The notes under the pieces were generated by a model. It ran no database searches. It saw only the letters and a program-made list of their open reading frames with translations, and was not told the DNA's origin. DNA of 64,000 nucleotides from HGM04593 sp045591315 (GTDB taxonomy: Bacteria; Bacteroidota; Bacteroidia; Bacteroidales; Bacteroidaceae): positions 1 to 64,000 of the forward strand of contig JAZNSN010000045.1 in NCBI GenBank assembly GCA_045591315.1. The letters run 5' to 3'. Shown piece after piece: positions 51,480 to 60,302 of this stretch (positions within the stretch are counted from its first letter, which is position 1; each line of letters begins with the position of its first letter). Made by a program: the position numbers and the translations under genes.

Positions 51480-51887
51480 TCAATCTTTTCTTTGGCGATG
51501 AAACACGGAGAAACGCCCATCGACTTTCCACCGGCCATCAGTTCTCACCATCAACACATTGAAACGAGTATTTTGTGCCAACACAGTCTTGCCTAACAGG
51601 ACGACATACGCCGAATCTCCGTTTATATCCTCAGACAACACCTTATAGTCGGCTTTATAGCCCTTTGTACGTTCAGCAAAATCCTTTGAATCGTACGCCA
51701 TATCAAGATATGCACAGAAAGTATCGTACTCGATTCTATCGGCAAAATAGATATTCTCCTTCACAGCTGCGGCATCACCTGAAGTCAAGCCGTTGAAAAG
51801 CCGCACAGCCACTTCACCAGGCATTGCTTCCTTCTCGCACGACATAAAGGAAAACAATATAACGAATACAAGAAATATCCTTTTCAT
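51480..51887 (-). CDS. DUF4878-like small lipoprotein
   Basis: A 135-residue lipoprotein (MKRIFLVFVILFSFMSC; lipobox Cys17). The body (GEVAVRLFNGLTSGDAAAVK, then NTRFNVLMVRTDGRWKVDG) has the NTF2-like/DUF4878 shape common in Bacteroidetes lipoproteins with unknown function. Start chosen at ATG 51887 for the lipobox; the frame reaches further to 52019 but that part lacks features of a signal sequence. Confidence 0.78.
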   Translation of the reverse strand: MKRIFLVFVILFSFMSCEKEAMPGEVAVRLFNGLTSGDAAAVKENIYFADRIEYDTFCAYLDMAYDSKDFAERTKGYKADYKVLSEDINGDSAYVVLLGKTVLAQNTRFNVLMVRTDGRWKVDGRFSVFHRQRKD

Positions 51888-51980
51888 CTCTTTTATCTTT
51901 TTATTCACTGCGAAAATAGCAATTAAATCAAAAGCGACAAAGCAAAAAGAGAATCGAAGAATAAAATAAATGGAATTTAT

Positions 51981-52011
51981 TTTGTTCCTCGCGCTCTTTG
52001 AGCTAATTTTG
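51981..52011 (+). promoter_or_regulatory. Promoter of pta-ackA
   Basis: TTTG (51981-51984), 19-base spacer, TAATTTTG (52004-52011), an ideal match. It gives a leader of about 205 bases. Confidence 0.82.
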
Positions 52012-52018
52012 TATGGCA

Positions 52019-52223
52019 TAAGATAAATGCGTCTGCCGTTCCTTGAAGGCCCGCAAAAGCGTATGAAGGACCGGCACGTTGCCGCACCGGTTGTCGCACG
52101 ACATCAGTTCACCAGACCTGCCGCCCGACTCTCCCCTGCATTGTAAAGGCAACACAATGCCTGCGTGATAACACTCCACAGACAAACAATTGGAATATAC
52201 AGTAACAATAAAATATCAGAACA
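52019..52223 (+). other. Long 5' leader of pta
   Basis: About 205 bases without an ORF of note between promoter and ATG, GC-richer than the preceding gap. ACCGG (52070-52074) can pair with CCGGT (52087-52091) around CACGTTGCCG. No riboswitch class is recognised. Confidence 0.45.
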
Positions 52224-53234
52224 ATGGATGTTATTAAGAACCTGATTGCGCGTGCACAGCAGAACAAGCAGCGCATAGTACTCCCGGAGGGAACAGAAGA
52301 GCGTACACTCAAGGCTGCCGACAAGGCTATTGCCGACGGTATCGCAGAGTTGGTTATCTTGGGCAACAGAGAAGAGATTCTCTCACTTGCACAGAAGAAC
52401 GGCCTTGCAAACATCGAAAAGGCTACAATCATCGACCCTTGCAACAACCCGGATGCAGAAAAGTATGCAAACCTTCTCTTCGAGCTCCGCAAGGCTAAGG
52501 GCATGACAATGGAAGATGCACAGAAGTTGGTATGCAACCCACTCTACCTCGGCTGTCTCATCATAAAGAACGGCGATGCCGACGGCCAGGTCGCAGGTGC
52601 TCAGAACACAACAGGAAATGTGCTCCGCCCAGCCCTTCAGATCATCAAGACAACACCGGGCATCACATGTGTGAGCGGTGCCATGATGCTTATCACAAAT
52701 GCAAAGGAATATGGCGAAGATGGAGTACTCTTCGTCGCAGACGTTGCGGTTACTCCGCAACCCGATGCAAACCAGCTTTCACAGATTGCTGTATGCACAG
52801 CACAGACAGCAAAGGCAATCGGCGGCTTCGAGGAGCCACGTGTTGCTATGTTGAGCTTCTCTACAAAGGGCTCGGCAAAGCATGAGATGGTTGACAAGGT
52901 AACAGAGGCTACAAGACTTGCACATGAGCTTGACCCGGCCCTCTCACTCGACGGTGAGCTGCAGGCCGATGCAGCACTCGTTCCGTTCGTAGGGCAGAGC
53001 AAGGCTCCGGGCTCAACCGTTGCAGGAAAGGCAAACGTGCTTGTATTCCCCGACCTCGGCGCAGGAAACATCGGCTACAAGCTGGTACAGCGCCTTGGCC
53101 ATGCCGAGGCTATCGGCCCGGTTCTCCAGGGTATTGCCCGCCCGGTAAATGACCTTTCACGCGGCTGCTCTGTCGAGGACGTTTACATGATGATTGCAAT
53201 CACTGCCAACCAGGCTATTGCAGCAAAGAAGTAA
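52224..53234 (+). CDS. pta: Phosphate acetyltransferase
   Basis: A 336-residue PTA_PTB-family enzyme converting acetyl-CoA and phosphate to acetyl phosphate. The short single-domain form is complete: RIVLPEGTEERTLKAADKAI, GQVAGAQNTTGNVLRPALQI, ADVAVTPQPDANQLSQIAV, and SKAPGSTVAGKANVLVFPDL near the C-terminus. It lacks the N-terminal DRTGG domain of long Pta. Upstream of ackA in the classic acetate-forming pair, 32 bases apart; codon use is strongly biased, suggesting high expression. Confidence 0.97.
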   Translation: MDVIKNLIARAQQNKQRIVLPEGTEERTLKAADKAIADGIAELVILGNREEILSLAQKNGLANIEKATIIDPCNNPDAEKYANLLFELRKAKGMTMEDAQKLVCNPLYLGCLIIKNGDADGQVAGAQNTTGNVLRPALQIIKTTPGITCVSGAMMLITNAKEYGEDGVLFVADVAVTPQPDANQLSQIAVCTAQTAKAIGGFEEPRVAMLSFSTKGSAKHEMVDKVTEATRLAHELDPALSLDGELQADAALVPFVGQSKAPGSTVAGKANVLVFPDLGAGNIGYKLVQRLGHAEAIGPVLQGIARPVNDLSRGCSVEDVYMMIAITANQAIAAKK

Positions 53235-53266
53235 GGAAGTATTATAACAATCAAAATTGACACGAT

Positions 53267-54472
53267 ATGAAAATTCTTGTATTGAACTGCGGCAGTTCAT
53301 CAATAAAGTATCAGTTGTTTGACATTGAGACAAAGACAGTTCTCGCAAAGGGCGGCATTGAGAAGATTGGCCTTGAAGGTTCTTTCCTCAAGTTCAACCT
53401 GCCAAACGGTGAGAAAGAGACAATATTTACTGCAATACCTGAGCACACAACAGGTGTACGCCTTATCATTGATATTCTCACAAGCGAGAAATTCGGCGTT
53501 GTAAAGTCTATTGAGGAGATTGACGCTGTAGGCCACCGCATGGTACACGGCGGCGAGAAGTTCAGCCAATCAACACTGCTCACTGACGAGGTACTGGAGG
53601 TATTCGAGTCATGCAACGACCTTGCTCCTCTCCATAACCCGGCAAACCTCAAAGGTGTAAACGCTGTTAAGGAAGTAGCTCCTGAGATTCCTCAGGTTGG
53701 TGTATTCGACACATCATTCCACCAGACAATGCCCGACTACGCATACATGTACGCACTTCCATACGAACTGTATGAGAAGTACGGTGTACGTCGCTACGGT
53801 TTCCACGGAACATCGCACCGCTACATTACAAAGCGCGCATTGGAGATGCTCGGCATGCCTGCAGAAGGAAGCAAGATCATCACATGCCACATCGGTAACG
53901 GCGGTTCTATAGCAGCCGTAAAGGATGGCAAGAGCGTTGACACATCAATGGGCATGACTCCATTGGCCGGTCTCATGATGGGTACACGAAGCGGCGATGT
54001 TGACCCAGGTGCACTCCCATACATCATGGACAAGACAGGCCTTGACATCCACGGCTTGTCGGACATGCTCAACAAGAAATCGGGCGTTGCCGGCATCACA
54101 GGCGTTTCTTCGGACATGCGCGAGGTCAATGCAGCTGCGCAGGAAGGCAACAAGCGTGCAATACTCTCCAACACAATGTATTTCTACCGCATCAAGAAGT
54201 ATATCGGTGCATACGCGGCTGCAATGGGCGGTGTTGACGTCATTATCTTTGCCGGCGGTGTGGGCGAGAATCAGGCCGACTGCCGTGAAGCTGTCCTTGA
54301 AGGACTTGAGTTCATCGGTGTTGAGCTTGACAAGGAGGTAAATGCCAAGATGCGTGGCGAGGAGGCAGTCCTCTCTACTCCAAACTCACGCGTAAAGGTT
54401 CTTCTCATACCGACAGATGAAGAACTCATGATTGCAAGCGATACTTACGAGATTGTAAAAGGAATGAAGTAA
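53267..54472 (+). CDS. ackA: Acetate kinase
   Basis: A 401-residue ASKHA-fold kinase making ATP and acetate from acetyl phosphate and ADP. Motifs include VLNCGSSSIKYQLFD, HRMVHGGEKF, FDTSFHQTMPDYAYMYALPY, YGFHGTSHRYI, CHIGNGGSIAAVKDGKSVDT and FAGGVGENQADCREAV. Full length and normal. With pta forms the main energy-yielding branch of mixed fermentation. Confidence 0.98.
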   Translation: MKILVLNCGSSSIKYQLFDIETKTVLAKGGIEKIGLEGSFLKFNLPNGEKETIFTAIPEHTTGVRLIIDILTSEKFGVVKSIEEIDAVGHRMVHGGEKFSQSTLLTDEVLEVFESCNDLAPLHNPANLKGVNAVKEVAPEIPQVGVFDTSFHQTMPDYAYMYALPYELYEKYGVRRYGFHGTSHRYITKRALEMLGMPAEGSKIITCHIGNGGSIAAVKDGKSVDTSMGMTPLAGLMMGTRSGDVDPGALPYIMDKTGLDIHGLSDMLNKKSGVAGITGVSSDMREVNAAAQEGNKRAILSNTMYFYRIKKYIGAYAAAMGGVDVIIFAGGVGENQADCREAVLEGLEFIGVELDKEVNAKMRGEEAVLSTPNSRVKVLLIPTDEELMIASDTYEIVKGMK

Positions 54473-54484
54473 TCATAACCTTAT

Positions 54485-54524
54485 AATAAAACAAACGCTC
54501 CCAAACGGGAGCGTTTGTTTTATT
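54485..54524. terminator. Bidirectional terminator
   Basis: A perfect 18-bp stem (54485-54502 with 54507-54524; core ACGCTCCC/GGGAGCGT), loop AAAC, between ackA and the minus-strand lipoprotein gene. Confidence 0.93.
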
Positions 54525-54534
54525 ATGCATACCA

Positions 54535-55389
54535 TCACTTTTCAACAGCCTCCTTTTCACGGACAGCCTTTGAGCGTTCCTGGCTTACACGCAGGAAATC
54601 CAATGCACGCTTGGCCTCCTTTCCCATTTCTCTAGTCTCCTCAATAGCCCTTAGGACTTTTGAAAGCTCTAGAATCTGAGAAATTGCCAACACGTCGTCG
54701 TGACGCAAAGTATATTCAAATGTACCGTAGCCGCCTTCAAGCTTTACCTTGAAAGGACCGCTTGACGCAGCAATGAAGTCCATGATACCGCCATCTGCCC
54801 CATATTTAAAGTCAACACGTTCATTATAGACACCTGCCTCCTTGTATGAACGTGTAAGAAAAGGAACTGAACAATCTACGAAGCTATCACCCGAAGAAAC
54901 CTTTACACTCTTATGGGCAATACGCTTTCCACGATACAGCGAAGTTATATATGTCTCACCGTTCTCCTTTACTGTCGCACGAAGGAAGCTGTTGAACGGA
55001 TTAAGGGATATTGCTTGTGACGGCACCGAATATATTCCTGTATCCTGGTAGCGCGAATCCTTATTCAGCGTAAGAGTTTGTGCCAATGAGTCACGTTGTG
55101 CAGCAAGTGATATTAGTGACTCCTCATAGAAAACAACATCACGTTGCTTTTCATCAAGCATAACTTCCCGTCGAAGCAGTTCCGCTTCACGACGAGTCTT
55201 ATAGGCCTTGGGATGTGTCAACGACAGGGAATCAATGATGAGCCTTGCCGTGTTGTAGTTTCCGGCAGCATACTCCTTTCTTGCCTCTTCGAGCAGTTCC
55301 ATAGCCGGTTTCTCAACAGAGTCTTCACAAGAGACAAGAACTGCTGCCAAAAGAAGCAGCAACGGCAATTGAGAGAATATTCTTTTCAT
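54535..55389 (-). CDS. Hypothetical lipoprotein with helical N- and C-terminal arms
   Basis: A 284-residue lipoprotein (LLLLLAAVLVSC; lipobox Cys21). Residues 30-70 have a TPR-like helical pair (LLEEARKEYAAGNYNTARLI), then a coiled coil (RREAELLRREVMLDEKQRD), a middle beta domain (YITSLYRGKRIAHKSVKVS) and a C-terminal charged coiled coil (AIEETREMGKEAKRALDFLR). I do not recognise a named family. It stands alone, convergent with ackA. Confidence 0.82.
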   Translation of the reverse strand: MKRIFSQLPLLLLLAAVLVSCEDSVEKPAMELLEEARKEYAAGNYNTARLIIDSLSLTHPKAYKTRREAELLRREVMLDEKQRDVVFYEESLISLAAQRDSLAQTLTLNKDSRYQDTGIYSVPSQAISLNPFNSFLRATVKENGETYITSLYRGKRIAHKSVKVSSGDSFVDCSVPFLTRSYKEAGVYNERVDFKYGADGGIMDFIAASSGPFKVKLEGGYGTFEYTLRHDDVLAISQILELSKVLRAIEETREMGKEAKRALDFLRVSQERSKAVREKEAVEK

Positions 55390-55535
55390 GGATTATGTGT
55401 GTGTTTATACAACTGTTATACAATGCGGATATCTGTCCTGATTACGCAAAATTACAATTATTTATTTGCCATACACTATAACTGCTGTTCTTTTTGCACA
55501 ACTTGAGGCCTTTGAATAGTTTTTAACAGCATCAA

Positions 55536-55567
55536 TTTCGCCAATAGAACGAATTTAAGTATCTTTA
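55536..55567 (+). promoter_or_regulatory. Promoter of the CCA-adding enzyme gene
   Basis: TTTC (55536-55539), 20-base spacer, TATCTTTA (55560-55567); one mismatch per box. Confidence 0.45.
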
Positions 55568-55601
55568 CAGACTCCAAAATGCACAAAAACCATTTATTGC
55601 C

Positions 55602-57038
55602 ATGTACACGCCGACAAGAGAGGAACTTTGCAAACTGCTCGACACCCCGATATTCCGAAAAATATCGGAGACTGCCGACGAGCTCGGCATGGAGTGCTAT
55701 GTAGTAGGCGGTTATGTACGTGACATATTCCTTGAACGGCCATCGACCGACATAGACGTTGTAGTTGTAGGCAAGGGCATTGAAATGGCACGCGCATTCA
55801 GCAAGAAGCTGGGACGCAAGGCACACCTTGCTGTATATGCCAACTTCGGTACAGCGCAGGTAAAGTACGGCAATCATGAGATTGAATTCGTCGGAGCCCG
55901 CAAAGAGAGCTACAGCCACGACTCGCGCAACCCAATCGTTGAGGACGGAACTCTTGAGGATGACCAGAACCGTAGGGACTTCACTATAAACGCAATGGCT
56001 ATTTGCCTCAACGCCAACCGTTTCGGAGAGCTTGTTGACCCGTTCGACGGAATGCTGGACCTGGAGGACCGCATTATATGCACACCTCTTGAACCAGGAA
56101 TAACATTCAGTGACGACCCTCTGCGCATGATGAGGTGCATACGGTTTGCCACACAGCTCAACTTCTACATAGAAGAAGAGACCTTCGAGGCTCTATGCAA
56201 GCACAAGGAGAGGATAAGGATAATATCGCGCGAGAGAATAAATGACGAGCTCAACAAGATAATGCTTTCCCCTACCCCGTCGAAGGGATTCATCGAACTC
56301 GACCGTTGCGGCTTGCTGGAGATTATATTCCCGCAGCTTACAGCAATGCAAGGCGTTGAGACTAAGAACGGATACAGCCACAAGGAGATGTTCTACCATA
56401 CTCTGGAGGTTCTTGACAATATCGCAAGAAAGACCGATAACCTTTGGTTGCGTTGGGCGGCACTGCTGCACGACATAGGCAAACCGAAGACAAAAAGGTG
56501 GGACCCATTAATGAAATGGACATTCCACAACCATAACATTGTAGGCGAGAAGATGGTGTTCAAGCTCTTCCGCGACTACAAGATGCCCCAGAACGAGAAG
56601 ATGAAATATGTAGCGAAACTCGTTTCGCTGCACATGCGCCCGATAGCCATAGCAGACGATGAGGTCACGGACTCGGCCGTACGCAGGCTTCTTTTCGATG
56701 CCGGTGACGACATCGACGACCTGATGATACTCTGCGAAGCCGACATTACATCTAAGAATGAGGTACGCAAGAAACAGTTCCTCAACAACTTCCAGATTGT
56801 AAGGCAGAAGCTTAAGGATATCGAGGAGAAGGACCGCATACGCAACTTCCAGCCACCTGTTAACGGAGAGGAGATCATGAGAATATTCGACCTCGGACCG
56901 TGCGCCGAAGTAGGCAGGCTGAAAAGTGCGGTAAAGGATGCCATACTCGACGGCATAATACCGAACGAGCACGATGCCGCACTGGAATACATAATGAACA
57001 AGGCTGCAGAAATGGGGATTGCCCCTAAGCAAGCATAA
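55602..57038 (+). CDS. cca: CCA tRNA nucleotidyltransferase with HD domain
   Basis: A 478-residue class II nucleotidyltransferase adding or repairing the tRNA 3' CCA. Head: CYVVGGYVRDIFLERPSTDI (GG motif and the catalytic DxD), then EDDQNRRDFTINAMAICLN and DDPLRMMRCIRFATQL. The C-terminal part has a metal-dependent HD domain: LRWAALLHDIGKPKTKRW near 290. Tidy fit for the tRNAs here, whose CCA is not encoded. Normal length. Confidence 0.93.
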   Translation: MYTPTREELCKLLDTPIFRKISETADELGMECYVVGGYVRDIFLERPSTDIDVVVVGKGIEMARAFSKKLGRKAHLAVYANFGTAQVKYGNHEIEFVGARKESYSHDSRNPIVEDGTLEDDQNRRDFTINAMAICLNANRFGELVDPFDGMLDLEDRIICTPLEPGITFSDDPLRMMRCIRFATQLNFYIEEETFEALCKHKERIRIISRERINDELNKIMLSPTPSKGFIELDRCGLLEIIFPQLTAMQGVETKNGYSHKEMFYHTLEVLDNIARKTDNLWLRWAALLHDIGKPKTKRWDPLMKWTFHNHNIVGEKMVFKLFRDYKMPQNEKMKYVAKLVSLHMRPIAIADDEVTDSAVRRLLFDAGDDIDDLMILCEADITSKNEVRKKQFLNNFQIVRQKLKDIEEKDRIRNFQPPVNGEEIMRIFDLGPCAEVGRLKSAVKDAILDGIIPNEHDAALEYIMNKAAEMGIAPKQA

Positions 57039-57124
57039 CAATATTTGTCAACATACAGGTATGCAATAGACACAAATCACTATTGCACGAAATGTTTTCA
57101 TTAACGAAATTTGCAATAAAAAAG

Positions 57125-58372
57125 ATGAACAAAATTATAGTATCGGCAATAGCATTTCTTGCAACGGCTGCAATGCATGCACAGGAAATATCATACGGCG
57201 TATATATGGAACGTGTAGTATCGGGCAACATCGCACTTACTGCACGCAAGATGGACATTGAGATCGCCGATGCAGGAGTGAAGAGCTCAAAGGTTTACAA
57301 CGACCCTACCATAGCACTTACATATACCAACAGCGAGGATTGGGACAAGAAACTCGGACAAGGAATTGAGCTTGAACTGAGCCGAAGTTTCACATTCGGA
57401 GTGCGCCGTAGCCGTATCGACCTTGCCGAGAACGAGCGCAAGCAGAGTGTTGCGCTGTTTGAGGAGTACATGCGCAACTTCCGTGCCGATGCCACAATTG
57501 CCTATCTTGAGCACCTCCGTGCCAAAATGATTCTTGATGAGGCAAAAGAGATATACAAGGAGCTGAGCGGTGTTGCCGGCAACGACAGCATACGATTCAG
57601 GAGAGGAGACATAGCCGAAAGCGATTGGCTTGAGAGCCGTATGGCACAGGGCATGGCAAAGAACTGCATGCTCGATGCCGAGACACAGCTCACCAACAGC
57701 GCAATCAAGCTGGGATACTTCATGGGCAGCATCAACGGAGCAGAGAGCCTCCGTGGAACCGGCACGCTTGAAATGAACGAAAAGGCCTTGCCATTGGACA
57801 GCTATATCGATAAGGCCCTGGCCCACCGTGCCGACATCATCGTAGCATTGAGCCGTGCCGACATAGCATCTGCAACACAGAAGTTCAACAAGGCACTGCG
57901 CCGTCCCGACCTTAATGTAACAGTAGGCGCGACATACAACCGTGCCCGCCCCGACTTCACTACTTTGAAGGCAGGCATTGCAGTACCTCTCAAAATCTCG
58001 AATCTCAACAAAGGTGCGCGTATCATAGACGAGCTGCTTGTAAAGCAGGCAAACATAGAGATTGAAGAGGCCAGACTTCTTGTACAGGCCGATATTACAC
58101 AGGCATACAATGAGTTCGGTTCGGCATTGAAACAGAGCACCACCTTCTCCAGCGACATGCTGAGCAACATGAGAAGCGTTGTCGCCGGCAAGAAGAGAGC
58201 ATACGAACTGGGAGAAATATCTTTCCACGACTATCTGATTGTAGAGCGCAACGAAAGCGAAATGAGAAGGGAACATATCGAAACACTCTTCAACAAGGCT
58301 GTAGCATGGGTTGAACTGCAGCGCGCAACAGGCTTCAGCATGGAGTTCGGCACGATGCCGATAGCAGAATAG
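57125..58372 (+). CDS. TolC-family outer-membrane efflux protein
   Basis: A 415-residue protein with signal peptide (IIVSAIAFLATAAMHAQ) and the TolC/OEP pattern of two internal repeats of long helices and strands: GNIALTARKMDIEIADAGV, LSRSFTFGVRRSRIDLAENE and YNEFGSALKQSTTFSSDMLS. It forms the outer-membrane duct for an export pump. No pump gene lies next to it; the RND adaptor at 62.2 kb is separated by an oppositely oriented operon, so pairing is uncertain. Start 57125 chosen for the signal peptide. Confidence 0.88.
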   Translation: MNKIIVSAIAFLATAAMHAQEISYGVYMERVVSGNIALTARKMDIEIADAGVKSSKVYNDPTIALTYTNSEDWDKKLGQGIELELSRSFTFGVRRSRIDLAENERKQSVALFEEYMRNFRADATIAYLEHLRAKMILDEAKEIYKELSGVAGNDSIRFRRGDIAESDWLESRMAQGMAKNCMLDAETQLTNSAIKLGYFMGSINGAESLRGTGTLEMNEKALPLDSYIDKALAHRADIIVALSRADIASATQKFNKALRRPDLNVTVGATYNRARPDFTTLKAGIAVPLKISNLNKGARIIDELLVKQANIEIEEARLLVQADITQAYNEFGSALKQSTTFSSDMLSNMRSVVAGKKRAYELGEISFHDYLIVERNESEMRREHIETLFNKAVAWVELQRATGFSMEFGTMPIAE

Positions 58373-58397
58373 GCATTCAAGCCATTTCAAAGAATAG

Positions 58398-58448
58398 CGT
58401 AGCCCCTAAAACAGTTGTACATCAAGTAAACTTGTTTTAGGGGCTACG
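58398..58448. terminator. Bidirectional terminator
   Basis: A perfect 16-bp stem CGTAGCCCCTAAAACA (58398-58413) with its inverse at 58433-58448, 19-base loop containing a second small palindrome, between the TolC-type gene and lpxH. Confidence 0.82.
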
Positions 58449-58466
58449 TTTGCTTTACGGCAATTA

Positions 58467-59231
58467 TCACAGATCCTTGCTTTCTCCCTCTATGTAATGC
58501 TTGCGCTCTATTGTCTTGCCATCAAAGGCCACATATGCGAATGTAGATATCCAGTCACCCAAGAAGATGCATCGCGAGTTCTCTCCAAGAAGCATATCCT
58601 CATCTATATGACGATGCCCGAAGATGAAGCAATCCACGTCGGGATGATTCTGAAGATACTTTTTGGCAAAGATTACAGAATGTTCCTTATCGGCACCCAT
58701 AAACGGCACATCCCCCTTGACCTTGTGCTCCATCATGCTATGACGTGCCCAGCTATGCCCCATCCAGAGACTCCAGCGCGGATGAATCATCGAGAACATC
58801 CGCCTAAGGAAACGGCTGCGGAATCCGGCACGCATGAAACGGTACATTCTGTCATCGGAGAACTCGTCACCGTGCGCAAGGAAGAACTCCTTACCGTATA
58901 GTTCAACGAGGCATGGCTCACGATGAATCGTCATTCCGCACTCTTTCTCGAAGTAGTTGAGACACCATTGGTCGTGATTTCCTGTAAAGAAATGTACCTC
59001 AACTCCATTGTCGGTCAATTCTGAAACCTTGCCCAGGAAACGTGTATATCCTTTGGGGACAGCATACCGGAACTCATACCAGAAGTCGAACATGTCGCCG
59101 AGCATATATACTGCAGCAGCTTCGTCCTTTATCTTGTCGAGGAACGACACTAGACGGCGTTCATGAGTACGGCTATGCTCGATAGCCCACGAACCGAGAT
59201 GCGCATCGGAGAGGAAATATATCTTTTTCAT
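58467..59231 (-). CDS. lpxH: UDP-2,3-diacylglucosamine pyrophosphatase
   Basis: A 254-residue calcineurin-like phosphoesterase of lipid A synthesis that cleaves UDP-2,3-diacylglucosamine to lipid X. Metal motifs are intact: SDAHLGS, GDMFDFWYE, GNHDQW, LAHGDEFSDD and GHRHIDED, with the long MIHPRWSLWMGHSWARHSMM lid region. ATG 59231 begins with the catalytic strand (MKKIYFLSDAHLG). The preceding in-frame codons lie in the gap to the DUF59 gene and were not used. Last gene of a four-gene minus-strand cluster. Confidence 0.92.
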   Translation of the reverse strand: MKKIYFLSDAHLGSWAIEHSRTHERRLVSFLDKIKDEAAAVYMLGDMFDFWYEFRYAVPKGYTRFLGKVSELTDNGVEVHFFTGNHDQWCLNYFEKECGMTIHREPCLVELYGKEFFLAHGDEFSDDRMYRFMRAGFRSRFLRRMFSMIHPRWSLWMGHSWARHSMMEHKVKGDVPFMGADKEHSVIFAKKYLQNHPDVDCFIFGHRHIDEDMLLGENSRCIFLGDWISTFAYVAFDGKTIERKHYIEGESKDL

Positions 59232-59275
59232 AGTTCTCGTATATGGATTCAGAGAGGTTCTTGTTTCATGAAGCA

Positions 59276-59587
59276 TTAGAGCAGGCCCAATTCCAGCTTT
59301 GCCTCTTCTGTCATAAGGTCCTGGCTCCATTCAGGCTCGAACACAAGGTTAAGATTCACGGCAGTGACACCCTCTATTGCCTCTACCTTCATGCGGACAT
59401 CTTCCATCATGAAATCAGCAGCCGGACAGTTGGGAGCAGTGAGTGTCATATCAATATCGACAGAACAGTCCTCCTTGACCTCTATGCGGTATATAAGCCC
59501 CAAATCGTATATGTTAACCGGTATCTCAGGGTCATAGACCGTCTTTATCATTTCAACAATCTTCTCTTCGAGTTCAATCTTTTCCAT
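59276..59587 (-). CDS. MIP18/DUF59 family Fe-S assembly protein
   Basis: A 103-residue small protein with the DUF59 signature: VYDPEIPVNIYDLGLIYRIE, MTLTAPNCPAADFMMEDVR and NLVFEPEWSQDLMTEEAKL. Members (SufT, PaaD-like) aid maturation or transfer of Fe-S clusters; the conserved Cys in PNCPAAD is present. It sits between radC and lpxH, 14 bases after radC, without sufBCD nearby. Confidence 0.9.
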   Translation of the reverse strand: MEKIELEEKIVEMIKTVYDPEIPVNIYDLGLIYRIEVKEDCSVDIDMTLTAPNCPAADFMMEDVRMKVEAIEGVTAVNLNLVFEPEWSQDLMTEEAKLELGLL

Positions 59588-59601
59588 ATCATTTCATGCC
59601 T

Positions 59602-60300
59602 TTACAGGCGAGCCTCATCATTATAACTGTAATATTTTCTGTCGGTAAGGACTATATGGTCGAGCATTCGTATATTCATAACCTTGCATGCCTGTGAAAG
59701 GTTTTCAGTCAACTTGTCATCTTCGCGGCTCGGCTTTATGTTGCCCGACGGATGGTTATGGCACAGAGCTATGGCCGTCGCACGCTTCATCAACGCCTCG
59801 CGCATTACAAGCCTTACATCGACAACTGTAGCGGTGAGCCCTCCGCTGCCTATCAGCACATGGTCAATCACGCGGTGCATATTGTTCATCAACAGAACAT
59901 AACAGCGTTCAACGGGCGCATCGCACAATATAGGATGAAAATATCCGTATATATCCTTTGACGACGTTATCCGGATAGCTTCAGTACGTTCGTCACTAGC
60001 ACGCCGTTTCCACAATTCACATGCAGCCACTATCGTTATGGCTTTTGCCTCACCGATACCCCTGAAAGTGCAGAGGTCATCGACCGAAAGCCTGGACAGC
60101 TCGGCAATGCTGTCACCGCACGAGGCCAGCACCCTTTTCATCAGTGCTACGGCCGACTCCTTGTCGTTTCCGGAACCCACAAGTATTGCCAACAGTTCCG
60201 ACTTGCTGAGCGAAGAGATGCCATGCATCATGGCCTTCTCACGAGGACGCTCGTCAAGAGGCCACTCCTTTATGCTTTGCCTCAACTTTTCTTCGGCCAT
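59602..60300 (-). CDS. radC: RadC-family JAMM/MPN+ protein
   Basis: A 232-residue protein. The N-terminus has a helix-hairpin-helix (LARLSVDDLCTFRGIGEAKA-like, with RGIGEAKAITI) and the C-terminus the JAMM metallo-site (ATAIALCHNHPSGNIKPSRE, with the HxH and Asp downstream). It was once linked to DNA repair, but the biochemical function is open; RadC homologues also occur in mobile elements, though this one lies in a core-like operon directly after a glycosyltransferase gene (2-base gap). Confidence 0.9.
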   Translation of the reverse strand: MAEEKLRQSIKEWPLDERPREKAMMHGISSLSKSELLAILVGSGNDKESAVALMKRVLASCGDSIAELSRLSVDDLCTFRGIGEAKAITIVAACELWKRRASDERTEAIRITSSKDIYGYFHPILCDAPVERCYVLLMNNMHRVIDHVLIGSGGLTATVVDVRLVMREALMKRATAIALCHNHPSGNIKPSREDDKLTENLSQACKVMNIRMLDHIVLTDRKYYSYNDEARL

Positions 60301-60302
60301 AC

